Origin: Verrucomicrobiota bacterium
GTDB taxonomy: Bacteria; Verrucomicrobiota; Lentisphaeria; JABSQK01; JAJFLO01
Assembly (NCBI GenBank): GCA_021772615.1
Contig: JAJFLQ010000067.1
Coordinates: 1 to 52,246, forward strand
Reading direction: 5' to 3'
Length of the DNA: 52,246 nt
The notes under the pieces are model-generated. The model saw nothing but the letters and a program-made list of their open reading frames with translations. It did not search any database and was not told the origin of the DNA. A program made the position numbers and the translations under genes. Positions 44,305-52,246 of the stretch are shown here, piece after piece (within the stretch, counting starts at the first letter, position 1; each line of letters begins with the position of its first letter).

Positions 44305-45594
44305 TCACGCAACAACGGCGACATCAGGATACGACGCGCCAACGGACTCGGCGACATTTTCCGGCGCGGTGTACCATGAACTGTCGACACTGTCGAGTAT
44401 CGCTACCGGCGTGGGTCGCTGGCTGGACTCAGGCGCGATCATCGACATGATCAAATCCGACAAAACGCCCGAAATTTCGGGATTGAGCTGCGAAACGGGA
44501 GGTGCCGGCGGCGCTGCTGCGCCACGAGGATGCGTGAATGACGGCACGGATTGTGTCGTCGCCTGATACAGGGTTATGCCAAGTGCATATACCGCGGCGC
44601 TGCTGTCGGCCAGTCCATCATCGCACAGCAATTCCGGCGCTGTAAACACATTTCGTTCCTCTACCTTGCCTGGAGTCAATTGTCCGTCTTCGATACTGCA
44701 GGCAGAACCAAAACCTATCAACTTTACTCCGTCGCGTTCCGTGAGCACAATTGTCTCCGGACAGATGCGCCTGTGGAAAATACCCTGCGCCTCGAGATAG
44801 GCTAATGTCTCGGCAACGCGCCGCGCGATGACTACCGCAACGCCTTCATTGATTCGACCGTCTACGATAAGCAGATCCTGCAGGGTATTGCCGCACAAAT
44901 ATTCGGTTACCAGATAATAGTGCGAATCGGTATGCCCGAAATCGTGGAAAGCCGCGATGTTTGTGTGATCCAATCTTGCGAGGAGATACGCCTCACGAAG
45001 CACGGCTGTCATGCAATCACGAGACTCAACGCTCGAGCCTGCACCGGGAAAGATCCTGATCTCGACGCGATGCCCCTCGGGAGAGTGTGTGTCCGTGCCG
45101 AAAAAACTACTGTCATTTCCGGCACGATCGAGTCGACCGGTTATCTCGTAACGCTTGGCAAAAAGGTCACCCGGCGATACGCCGGAGCGACGTTCGCGCG
45201 CACGGTTGCGGCGCGTGATAGCGTGGACCTTTGCAAGCAGTTCTCCAGGCACCACAGGTTTCGGAACACAGCCGTCCGCCCCGGCTGCCACAGCTTCGGC
45301 CATCCACTCACCCGAATGGCACTCCCCCATTATCAGCACCGGTACATGGGCAGTCGCCTCATCACTCCGCAACGCTCTGCAGATCCCGAAAGTCTCGTCA
45401 TCCGGCAGGGGGGTATCGAGGATAATCAAATCCGGAGGATTGTCCTGTACATCACGTTGCATACGCGCGAGATTATCACTATAGTGGATTTCAAATCCGC
45501 GGCGCGACAGGATCCAGTCTACCAGCGTGCGCTCCTCAGGATCGATACCGAAATATTGTATGAAGCCAGGCATGTTGCGGTGCCCCGTGTGCAA
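44305..45594 (-). CDS. Receiver domain fused to a Ser/Thr pseudokinase
   Basis: A 429-residue fusion. The N-terminal receiver (about 8-125) keeps the phosphoacceptor Asp60 in LIILDTPLPDD and the Lys112 of VPKPV; its acidic pocket is reduced (GIDPEE). The C-terminal Hanks-type domain (about 150-405) has the fold landmarks (EAYLLARLDHTNIAAFHDFG, YLVTEYLCGNTLQDLL, YALGITLYQATT) but lacks the catalytic ones: no glycine loop, Arg180 in place of the ATP Lys (VEIRIF), HRR at 274-276 for HRD, and GFG at 294-296 for DFG. It should therefore be a pseudokinase, controlled by receiver phosphorylation. It is divergent from a hybrid histidine kinase operon that could phosphorylate it. Met8 is an alternative start. 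Confidence 0.9.
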   Translation of the reverse strand: MHTGHRNMPGFIQYFGIDPEERTLVDWILSRRGFEIHYSDNLARMQRDVQDNPPDLIILDTPLPDDETFGICRALRSDEATAHVPVLIMGECHSGEWMAEAVAAGADGCVPKPVVPGELLAKVHAITRRNRARERRSGVSPGDLFAKRYEITGRLDRAGNDSSFFGTDTHSPEGHRVEIRIFPGAGSSVESRDCMTAVLREAYLLARLDHTNIAAFHDFGHTDSHYYLVTEYLCGNTLQDLLIVDGRINEGVAVVIARRVAETLAYLEAQGIFHRRICPETIVLTERDGVKLIGFGSACSIEDGQLTPGKVEERNVFTAPELLCDDGLADSSAAVYALGITLYQATTQSVPSFTHPRGAAAPPAPPVSQLNPEISGVLSDLIMSMIAPESSQRPTPVAILDSVDSSWYTAPENVAESVGASYPDVAVVA

Positions 45595-45902
45595 GCGTCG
45601 TGCGCTTCCGCCGCGAGTGTTCCTTGATTAAATGAATGTCATATCACGACCGACCGTAAAACTATGGCCGCAATATATGTCAGATTCGCCACAAATCTAA
45701 TGCCAGCATTAAGAGAGCCAAAATTTCTTAAGAAACTGTATTCATCAACTAAAAAGTAAGATATGATTTTCATGCAGTTTTCGATTGGGTGACACATGTC
45801 AATAATAACAACAATCGCCGGACGTGATTGACAACGTACCGGATGAATCGCTGCCGATTCCGTATCGATGCACCTGCAGCACTGCGATAAAAGGGGAGTT
45901 CC
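45595..45902. other. Divergent regulatory region of the signalling cluster
   Basis: 308 bp between the receiver-pseudokinase gene (minus) and the hybrid kinase gene (plus). It is AT-rich near 45680-45810, consistent with promoters for both sides. AAAAGGGGAG directly precedes the GTG start of the hybrid kinase. No gene seen. Confidence 0.5.
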
Positions 45903-47735
45903 GTGAAAACGCTTATTGTCGAAGACGATCCGCAGATGCATCGGTATTATCGGTACCTCCTTCGTGACACACATTATGACCTGACCATCTGCGGTGATGC
46001 GGAAGCGGCACTCGAAATCGTTCGCCAGCACGCGTTTCCCCTCATCATAGTCGATATCGCCCTGCCTGGCATGAGCGGCCTGGACTTCTGCAGAAATCTG
46101 CGGGAGCAGCCGGGCGGCGATAATCCTGTTATCCTTGTTGTCACCGGCGAAGTCGATCCGAAGAATCTACAGGTTGTACTCGACGCCGGCGCCGACGACT
46201 ACCTCTACAAGGCGAATGACTTTCCCGAACTAACCATTCGTCTTCAAATTGCCGAGCGTCGCGTCCACAGCAGGGCCAGGCGCCGCCAGGCGGAAGAATC
46301 ACTGCGCGAGGCAATGGTTGCCGCGGAAGCGGCGAACCGGGCAAAAGATGAGTTCGTTGCAAATATGAGTCACGAATTGCGGACGCCGCTCAACGGTATT
46401 CTGGGATACGCTCAGATTATGCAGGACTTCACCGATCTGGGTGATCGGCAGAAAGCAATGGTGCAGACAATTCGGGACAGCGGAGAGCACTTGCTGATGC
46501 TCATCAACGACATTCTCGACCTGTCAAAGATAGAGGCCGGCAGACTTGAATTGGAGGTCCGGGAATTTAATCTCCAACGCCTTGTGCAGACCGCCGCATC
46601 GATGATACAGGTCCGCGCCCACGAGAAAAGTATTGCTTTCGATTGCGACATTGATCCGCATTTGCCGGAATTCGTTGTCGGAGACGACCGGCGATTGCGA
46701 CAGGTCCTGATCAATCTGCTTGGCAACGCGGTCAAGTTCACCGATGAAGGCGAGGTTGTCTTCAAGGTAACGTCCGAAGCAACGGGCACAACATGCTTCC
46801 GTGTTATCGACACGGGTTCCGGAATTCCGAACGACAAGCTCAACTCCATTTTCGAACCTTTCCAACAATTGCGAGACGGCAAGCAAATACGAGAAGGAAC
46901 CGGCCTTGGTCTCGCAATAAGCCGCCGGCTCGTGGAACGGATGGGCGGCGAGATCAGCGTCGAGAGTACAATGGGCGACGGAAGCTGTTTCTCGTTTGCT
47001 CTGGTGCTGCCGGCCATCCAGGCAGAGGCCGTATCTTTACCTGTGGCGGCGCCAAAAATTGTGGGCTACAAGGGCGCAACACGCAAGATCCTGGTCGTTG
47101 ACGACACCGACTACAATCGGATTCTTCTGGTCGAGATGTTAAGTGCTATCGGGTTTATCGTTGAGGAAGCCGGCAATGGCCGTGACGGCGTTGCCAGGGT
47201 GCAATCGTTCCGGCCCGACCTCGTGCTCATGGATTGGTTTATGCCGGAACTCGACGGTCCGGCAGCGATCCTGGAGATTCGGCAACATGCGGAACTGGCG
47301 CAGTTGCCAATAATCGGTGTATCCGCGAATGCGTTCGAAAGCGCGAAGATCTGTGCGCTCGAGGCCGGTTGCAGCGCGTACATCACGAAACCGATCGACT
47401 TGAATCTCCTATTGAGTGCAATCGCTGAACAGCTGGGACTGGCATGGATCGTTGCTGCCGACAGCGCGACAACGCCGTCTCCCGTACCGCCCGATGATGA
47501 TACTGCACCTCCAGTCCCGCCGCCACAGCAGATATTGCGTGAGCTCCTCGCAGCCGCAGAAACCGGCCACACCAGCGATCTCCGCCGACATCTCGAAAGA
47601 CTCGACGACCACGGCGACACATACCGGCCGTTTACAAGCAGAATTCGGCACTTATCGCAGGCGATGGAGTACGACAGTATTTCCAGTTTTATCAGGGCGC
47701 TTCTACATGATCAAGACGCCGAACCGGTAGACTAA
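45903..47735 (+). CDS. Hybrid sensor histidine kinase (receiver-HisKA-HATPase-receiver)
   Basis: A 610-residue soluble hybrid kinase. Receiver 1 (1-120) has EDD at 7-9 and phosphoacceptor Asp51 (IIVDIALPG). A coiled linker leads to the dimerisation domain with phosphoacceptor His157 in NMSHELRTPLNGILG. The ATPase domain shows INLLGNAVKFTDEG (N box), DTGSGIPNDKL (G1) and REGTGLGLAISRRL (G2). Receiver 2 (about 395-515) has LMDWFMPELDG and TKPIDL. The tail of about 95 residues is Pro-rich and then helical, too diverged to call an HPt domain. The GTG start is supported by AAGGGGAG. With no membrane segment, input likely enters through receiver 1. The downstream gene, in the same direction 47 bp later, is a second receiver-kinase. 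Confidence 0.94.
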   Translation: MKTLIVEDDPQMHRYYRYLLRDTHYDLTICGDAEAALEIVRQHAFPLIIVDIALPGMSGLDFCRNLREQPGGDNPVILVVTGEVDPKNLQVVLDAGADDYLYKANDFPELTIRLQIAERRVHSRARRRQAEESLREAMVAAEAANRAKDEFVANMSHELRTPLNGILGYAQIMQDFTDLGDRQKAMVQTIRDSGEHLLMLINDILDLSKIEAGRLELEVREFNLQRLVQTAASMIQVRAHEKSIAFDCDIDPHLPEFVVGDDRRLRQVLINLLGNAVKFTDEGEVVFKVTSEATGTTCFRVIDTGSGIPNDKLNSIFEPFQQLRDGKQIREGTGLGLAISRRLVERMGGEISVESTMGDGSCFSFALVLPAIQAEAVSLPVAAPKIVGYKGATRKILVVDDTDYNRILLVEMLSAIGFIVEEAGNGRDGVARVQSFRPDLVLMDWFMPELDGPAAILEIRQHAELAQLPIIGVSANAFESAKICALEAGCSAYITKPIDLNLLLSAIAEQLGLAWIVAADSATTPSPVPPDDDTAPPVPPPQQILRELLAAAETGHTSDLRRHLERLDDHGDTYRPFTSRIRHLSQAMEYDSISSFIRALLHDQDAEPVD

Positions 47736-47781
47736 ACCACGTAACGCACCCCCGAGAACAGCACTCGAATGTGATCTGACA

Positions 47782-48984
47782 ATGACGACGGAGAGTAACA
47801 GATCCCGAGAAACGATATTGGTAGTCGACGATAACCGTACCAACCTTAAGGTACTGCTGGACCTTCTGGACAATAACGGTTATGACGTCGTATACGCTGA
47901 AAACGGAGAGATCGCACTGAAGCGCGCGGCGCTGCTCAAGCCAGATCTCATACTGCTCGATATCGTCATGCCGATACTGGATGGTTTCGAGACATGCGGC
48001 CGGCTAAAGGAACACTCGGACATACGCGAAATTCCAGTCATCTTCATGTCCGCACTCTCCGAAACTGTCGATAAAGTTCGCGGATTCGACCTCGGCGCCG
48101 TCGATTACATCACCAAGCCGATTCAGCATGAAGAGGTCTTGTCGCGTATCCGCACGCACCTGATGATCCGCGATCTGACACGAAAGCTAGAGGAGAAGAC
48201 TGTCGAGCTTCTTCGCTTCAACCACGATCTTGAAGAGGTCGTGAAAGAGAAGACGCGACGGCTCATCAATCAGGAGAAATCCGCAGTGATCGGACGGTTG
48301 CTGCAGGGTATGGTGCACAATTTCAAAAACCCGCTCAACACCATTCTCGGCTTTAACGACCTCATTGCGATCGAGACACAGAGTCGAAATCTCGACACCG
48401 TACAGTCGTATTGCGAAAAAATAACATTCGCCGGTCAGCACATGCAGCAAATGATGGACAATCTGCTTGTACGCAGCCGCAATGATCAAACGCAGAATCT
48501 ACAGGCGGTAAACATCAACACCCTGCTGAAAAACGAAATAGAATTGCTCAATGCGGATCTCATCTTTCGTGACCGTATCGAGAAAGATATCGTACTTGAT
48601 CCTGAGATTCCTGAGATTCCCATGATTTTCTCCGATATGTCGCAGGTGATCCACAATCTGATTGACAATGCGGTAGACGCGATGCATAACGTGCGCAATG
48701 CGTCACTGCTCATTCGTACTCGCACGGATTCGCAACAGATATATGTCGACGTATGTGACAACGGCTGCGGCATTGCTGAGGAACATATGGAAAAGATCTT
48801 CGATCCGTTCTATTCATCCAAACGACCGCGTGACTCGAACGGGTCGGCAACGCCGTCCGGAACAGGACTGGGGCTGCATACATGCTGTGAACTGCTTAAA
48901 CCTTATGGCGGTTTAATATCAGTCGTTAGTACGCCGGGAAACGGATCCACCTTCACAATCGCGTTACCGAAACCGACAAGGTAA
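47782..48984 (+). CDS. Receiver-histidine kinase (response-regulator-controlled sensor kinase)
   Basis: A 400-residue soluble kinase. The N-terminal receiver (10-125) has VVDD (14-17), Asp60 in LILLDIVMP and Lys112 (ITKPI). A coiled-coil segment (RDLTRKLEEKTVELLRFNHD) links it to a kinase core. The phosphoacceptor His179 lies in GMVHNFKNPLNTILGF, a HisKA variant close to the NtrB/LytS style. The ATPase domain has VIHNLIDNAVDAM, DNGCGIAEEHM and PSGTGLGLHTC. Pairing with the upstream hybrid kinase, in the same operon, suggests a phosphorelay where one kinase's phosphate enters the receiver of the other. Output may be the divergent receiver-pseudokinase. There is no DNA-binding regulator in the cluster. 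Confidence 0.94.
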   Translation: MTTESNRSRETILVVDDNRTNLKVLLDLLDNNGYDVVYAENGEIALKRAALLKPDLILLDIVMPILDGFETCGRLKEHSDIREIPVIFMSALSETVDKVRGFDLGAVDYITKPIQHEEVLSRIRTHLMIRDLTRKLEEKTVELLRFNHDLEEVVKEKTRRLINQEKSAVIGRLLQGMVHNFKNPLNTILGFNDLIAIETQSRNLDTVQSYCEKITFAGQHMQQMMDNLLVRSRNDQTQNLQAVNINTLLKNEIELLNADLIFRDRIEKDIVLDPEIPEIPMIFSDMSQVIHNLIDNAVDAMHNVRNASLLIRTRTDSQQIYVDVCDNGCGIAEEHMEKIFDPFYSSKRPRDSNGSATPSGTGLGLHTCCELLKPYGGLISVVSTPGNGSTFTIALPKPTR

Positions 48985-49110
48985 CAGCGATCCGCGAATG
49001 TATGCCGGCGTTCACTGGAACTATTGTAATCAACGGTTATCTAACGTGTGTAACCTACCCGTATTCCGCAACGTGATCAAAACCAGCCAGGATCGCCAGG
49101 AAACGCTATT

Positions 49111-49665
49111 ATGCTAAAAATCATCCTGTCCATTGCAGCGGCGACATCACTGTTCCTTGTCCTGAACGGCTGCGAGTCCGCCACCGGAGACGAATCTCAG
49201 AACGCGAAAAAGGAGCGATCCATGACTACCAACGACAAGACAGAAGCGCACGGGACGGCTTCTCGCGACCACCACGTACGGCTTACAGAAGCAGAATGGC
49301 GCAAACGTCTTACGCCCGAACAGTTTCGTGTTTGCCGGGAAAAGGGCACAGAACGGGCGTTCACAGGTAAGTTTAACGATCACAAGGCCGACGGAACGTA
49401 TGTGTGCGTGGCGTGCGGTAATCCGCTATTCGAGTCAAACCACAAATTCAATTCAGGAACAGGCTGGCCCAGTTTCTGGAAACCGCTCAGCGATGACAGC
49501 GTCGAGACTGTAACCGACACCAGCCACGGCATGCGTCGCACCGAAGTGACCTGTAATTCATGCGACAGCCACCTTGGCCATGTTTTTAATGACGGTCCAA
49601 AGCCGACGGGACTGCGATATTGCATCAATTCTGTTGCCCTGGATATCGTCGAAGGCAACGAATAG
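49111..49665 (+). CDS. msrB: Lipoprotein peptide-methionine (R)-S-oxide reductase
   Basis: A 184-residue exported MsrB, which reduces methionine-R-sulfoxide in proteins. The N-terminus is a lipoprotein signal with lipobox LVLNGC (Cys21), so the enzyme is anchored in the envelope. After a roughly 30-residue linker, the domain begins [20 protein letters not shown] and shows [10 protein letters not shown], the zinc-binding CVACG and CNSC pairs, [27 protein letters not shown] and the catalytic Cys in RYCINSVAL. All key residues are present. It is followed 30 bp later by another secreted protein gene, suggesting a small operon for envelope oxidative repair. Confidence 0.95.
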   Translation: MLKIILSIAAATSLFLVLNGCESATGDESQNAKKERSMTTNDKTEAHGTASRDHHVRLTEAEWRKRLTPEQFRVCREKGTERAFTGKFNDHKADGTYVCVACGNPLFESNHKFNSGTGWPSFWKPLSDDSVETVTDTSHGMRRTEVTCNSCDSHLGHVFNDGPKPTGLRYCINSVALDIVEGNE

Positions 49666-49695
49666 AATCTGCGCCATTGCGGCCGGGGGCGGACA

Positions 49696-50310
49696 ATGCA
49701 TGCAAGCCAAAAAACCACCTGCAGCCTGACCACACGTCGGCTTCCAGCTATCCTACATCCGGTGATTTTCGCGCTGCTGATCCTTCTCGCAGCGGTTGCT
49801 CGTTCGGCGGATGATAAGCCGCCAACGATTCGTCATCCGAAAATCATACAATACGACCGGGACTACGACGACCGCATTGATCGCCGCGAAAACTATGACG
49901 CTCAGGGGAAATTAAAAAAAGCAGAGACCGACACGAATGGCGACGGCCGATTCGACGAAATCGTAGAATATCAGGACGGCGTGCCGCAACGCGCGTCCAA
50001 GGATCTCAATGCGGACATGACCGCGGATGTACTACTCCGCTACGATGACGGCGGCAAACTCGTTCGAACCGAAAACGATACCGATTTCGACGGTCACATC
50101 GACCAATGGGTGTATTACGTCGACGGTGTGCCGAAGCGTGCCGAAAAAGACAGCAACGGCAACGGCAAAGCGGATATCTTCCAGACCTTTGACGAATCCG
50201 GCCAACTCACAGGTCAGGAAACCCACTATGACGGCAGCGACCAAGGCGAATTTTTGGAAGAGAAACAACACAATGACGTGTTGTTTTTCCACGGCGGCAA
50301 ACTTTATTGA
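49696..50310 (+). CDS. Secreted protein with EF-hand-like Asp repeats
   Basis: A 204-residue exported protein with a long N-terminus and signal peptide (HPVIFALLILLAAVARSAD). The mature part contains five Asp/Asn-rich repeats of about 25 residues, each with a D-x-D/N-x-D-x-x-x-D pattern as in calcium-binding loops: YDRDYDDRIDRRENY, DTNGDGRFDEIVEY, DLNADMTADVLLRY, DTDFDGHIDQWVYY and DSNGNGKADIFQTF. Each is followed by a DG turn (YQDGVPQRA, YYVDGVPKRA). This is a repeat scaffold of envelope proteins with probable calcium binding. Its last 7 bases overlap the 3' end of the convergent DAHP synthase gene. It probably shares the msrB transcript. Function unknown. Confidence 0.75.
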   Translation: MHASQKTTCSLTTRRLPAILHPVIFALLILLAAVARSADDKPPTIRHPKIIQYDRDYDDRIDRRENYDAQGKLKKAETDTNGDGRFDEIVEYQDGVPQRASKDLNADMTADVLLRYDDGGKLVRTENDTDFDGHIDQWVYYVDGVPKRAEKDSNGNGKADIFQTFDESGQLTGQETHYDGSDQGEFLEEKQHNDVLFFHGGKLY

Positions 50311-51329
50311 GCCGGCTTCCTGCAGCACAGGTCAATCAACGGTCGCAGCTCGTCCATAAACACACCGAAATCCGCAGACGGTATTTGCTGAGCGGCGTCG
50401 CTACAGGCTTCCGCCGGCGTTGGATGTGTCTCGACGATCAATCCGTCGGCACCAACGGCAATGGCTGCTTTGGCCAATGGCAGAACAAGGTCGACTCGTC
50501 CTGCGGCATGGCTGGGGTCGACAATTACCGGAAGGTGCGTCTCGCGTTTGGCCACGGCAACTGCGCTGAGGTCGAGCGTGCTGCGTGTTGCGTTTTCAAA
50601 CGTACGAATCCCGCGCTCGCACAGAATCACGCGCTCGCAACCGTGGACGATGAGATATTCCGCCGCTGCCAGCCACTCCTGCACCGTGGTTGCCATCCCG
50701 CGTTTCAACAACACCGGTGTGTTCACGGCGGCCACAGTCTCAAGCAGGTGGTAGTTTTGGCAGTTGCGCGCGCCGATCTGCAAGACATCTGCGACCGCAG
50801 CGACATCTTCAACATGAGGCACCCCGACGATTTCGGTCACGATAGCAACACCGTATTTGTCCTTCATTTCCTGAAGCAGATCGAGTCCCTCCTGCCCCAA
50901 TCCCTGAAAATCATACGGCGATGTCCGCGGCTTATAAGCGCCGCCGCGAAGGACCTTCACGCCTGAGGCTACGATATCCCTGGTTGCGGTGTCCAGCTGT
51001 TCACGATTTTCGACCGAACAGGGCCCGGCAATCATGAGGAAATCGCCGGCGCCGATCATGTTGCCGGCGCCGACGGCAAATGCTGTGGGGTCACCGTGAT
51101 ACTCCCGGCTTACCAGTTTGTAACGCTTCTGAATTGGAATGACTTTCTCGATCATGGGCAATGTCTGCAGCATTTCCAGCGACTCATGCATGGTCTCGTC
51201 CCCCACAGCTCCGATCACAGTGCGGCTTTCGCCGTGAATCAATTTGGGGACGTAGCCGTGTTCGATTACCTTGTTCTCAATGAACTTTATGTCTTCATCC
51301 GACGTGTTGGGCTTGAATACGATGATCAT
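50304..51329 (-). CDS. aroF: 3-deoxy-7-phosphoheptulonate synthase (AroF/type I-beta DAHP synthase)
   Basis: A 341-residue cytoplasmic enzyme catalysing the first step of the shikimate pathway: phosphoenolpyruvate plus erythrose 4-phosphate to DAHP. The N-terminal 70 residues (MIIVFKPNTSDEDIKFIENK) form a ferredoxin-like domain that mediates feedback inhibition in this subtype. The catalytic TIM barrel follows, with MIAGPCSVENREQL (PEP binding), VLRGGAYKPRTSPYDFQGLG, QIGARNCQNYHLL, LLKRGM, CERGIRTFENATRSTLDLSA and VDPSHAAGR. Length and all signature residues fit the I-beta class. It stands alone on the minus strand, convergent with the secreted Asp-repeat gene, and is divergent from the 5'-nucleotidase. 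Confidence 0.96.
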   Translation of the reverse strand: MIIVFKPNTSDEDIKFIENKVIEHGYVPKLIHGESRTVIGAVGDETMHESLEMLQTLPMIEKVIPIQKRYKLVSREYHGDPTAFAVGAGNMIGAGDFLMIAGPCSVENREQLDTATRDIVASGVKVLRGGAYKPRTSPYDFQGLGQEGLDLLQEMKDKYGVAIVTEIVGVPHVEDVAAVADVLQIGARNCQNYHLLETVAAVNTPVLLKRGMATTVQEWLAAAEYLIVHGCERVILCERGIRTFENATRSTLDLSAVAVAKRETHLPVIVDPSHAAGRVDLVLPLAKAAIAVGADGLIVETHPTPAEACSDAAQQIPSADFGVFMDELRPLIDLCCRKPAQ

Positions 51330-51435
51330 GGTACCTTCTTTCCTGAAAAATAGATTTCGTTACGTAACTAACTTGGAAACCGCTAATAAGTATTATTAAT
51401 TATCTGAATATCAAGAGCGAACGGTCATTAAACTT

Positions 51436-52246
51436 GTGTTAACACTGAATCTCAAAACCATCGACTCCGCGGTCGTACACGGAAAGCCCGATCCGATCGC
51501 ACGATTTCATCCTGTCCGCCACAGCGCATTGGCACGCGGCATACTCCGACTTTTTTTGATCATCATGAGCTGCGGCACGATTGTTGCCGCTACTGTTGAT
51601 ATCACGGTCCTGCAAACAACAGATATTCATGCGCACATCAACTACGGCAATGTTGGCGAAGCTGAAAACGACTGGCTGCGACTCGCTTCGGTGGTTGAAG
51701 CGGAGCGTGATCGTGCCGGGGGCACGGATCACTGTCTGCTGATCGATTGTGGCGACACCATACAGGGGCACATTGCCGGCGCTTTCTCCCGCGGCGAACT
51801 TCCCGTCAAGCTGCTCAACGCGTTGCAGTACGATGCATGGATACCCGGTAATCACGAACTCGAGTTCGGTATCACCACACTCGAATCGCTCACCGACGCG
51901 TGCACAATTCCTGTGCTTGCCGCGAACCTCCGCACGACTCGCAGAAATTTTCCCGGCTACCGTATTTACCACAAGGCAGGAACCAGAATCGCCGTCATCG
52001 GCATCACCGCGTCATACCTTCGCAACTGGCTTTGGGGCGATCGTGTCTCCGGATACATCGTCGAAAACGCGGTCCCGGTCCTCGAAAGCCTGCTACCGGA
52101 AATCATACGGCGTGAACCCGACATGATTATTCTCGCGATTCACCAGGGCTTGATGGAGTCCGACCGCCGGCGCGTCAACGAGGTTCGTGAGATCATCAAT
52201 CGGTTTCCGCAGATCGACCTGGTGCTCGGCGGCCATACGCATCGCG
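51436..52246 (+). CDS. UshA-like 5'-nucleotidase/cyclic phosphodiesterase, truncated by the window edge
   Basis: The N-terminal 270 codons of an exported metallophosphoesterase of the UshA/CpdB family, which hydrolyses nucleotides in the periplasm. A signal-like segment (RGILRLFLIIMSCGTIVAA) precedes the catalytic domain. Metal-binding motifs are LQTTDIHAHIN, LIDCGDTIQGHIAG, WIPGNHELEFG, and further on AIHQG and LVLGGHTHR, all as expected. The frame extends past the right edge, so the C-terminal nucleotide-specific domain is not seen. The start is uncertain: GTG 51436 is the first in-frame choice, but TTG 51529 or ATG 51565 are alternatives, the first giving the better signal peptide charge. 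Confidence 0.88.
   Translation, partial: MLTLNLKTIDSAVVHGKPDPIARFHPVRHSALARGILRLFLIIMSCGTIVAATVDITVLQTTDIHAHINYGNVGEAENDWLRLASVVEAERDRAGGTDHCLLIDCGDTIQGHIAGAFSRGELPVKLLNALQYDAWIPGNHELEFGITTLESLTDACTIPVLAANLRTTRRNFPGYRIYHKAGTRIAVIGITASYLRNWLWGDRVSGYIVENAVPVLESLLPEIIRREPDMIILAIHQGLMESDRRRVNEVREIINRFPQIDLVLGGHTHR

Overview
The window (52,246 bp) reads as a chromosomal segment of a free-living Gram-negative bacterium. The gene mix points to the PVC superphylum, closest in flavour to Lentisphaerota, Kiritimatiellota or Verrucomicrobiota: two Chlamydia-type OmcB-like (DUF11-repeat) outer-membrane proteins, PknB-type Ser/Thr kinases with a DWG motif, a WbqC-like protein, an AsmA-like giant protein, an orphan mraY and many sigma-54 activators and hybrid kinases. 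This placement is inference from gene content only. Shine-Dalgarno sites are patchy, so several starts are chosen by domain homology.

Layout. 0-8 kb: a YfcE-like phosphoesterase, a large membrane protein, then a minus-strand group of an ovothiol-type methyltransferase, an NhaC antiporter and a MATE exporter (the last two share an ATGA overlap), followed by a plus-strand PAS histidine kinase whose start codon lies in a long inverted repeat. 8.2-12.3 kb: a graveyard of mobile DNA. It holds a group II intron remnant (domain V plus a reverse transcriptase lacking its catalytic core), tRNA-Glu(TTC), a frameshifted large serine recombinase running antisense into that tRNA, a WD40 gene cut at both ends, and a REP-type transposase (RAYT) with two tandem 30-bp palindromic repeats. 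12.3-17.7 kb: an HSDL2-like SDR, mraY, a probably dead EEP-family protein, WbqC-like and GNAT proteins. 17.7-18.6 kb: a second decayed patch with integrase and HicA toxin remnants.

18.6-34.4 kb: an SCO1-like copper chaperone diverging from a YeeZ-like SDR; a Ser/Thr kinase with a cyclic-nucleotide-binding tail; a sensorless sigma-54 activator; a DinG-type Fe-S helicase; an unknown protein with two HTH-like modules; a GT2 glycosyltransferase and a second glycosyltransferase-like protein; RecQ; a TMTC-like membrane/TPR protein; and a GT39-like membrane protein whose N-terminus is split by a T10 tract. 34.4-44.1 kb: an NtrC-type regulator, then two tandem OmcB-like genes closed by a strong intrinsic terminator, and an AsmA-like protein. 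44.3-49.0 kb: a signalling cluster made of a receiver-pseudokinase fusion transcribed divergently from a hybrid histidine kinase and a receiver-histidine kinase. 49.1 kb to the end: lipoprotein MsrB, a secreted Asp-repeat protein, DAHP synthase (aroF type) and a truncated UshA-like 5'-nucleotidase.

Most original points: the receiver-pseudokinase with its neighbouring phosphorelay; the tandem OmcB-like pair with a new N-terminal domain; the free-standing OvoA-type methyltransferase linked to two transporters; the layered decayed elements around tRNA-Glu; and a 13-16 bp motif (GGCAGCCTGTCGG) scattered at four or five sites, all outside secure genes.
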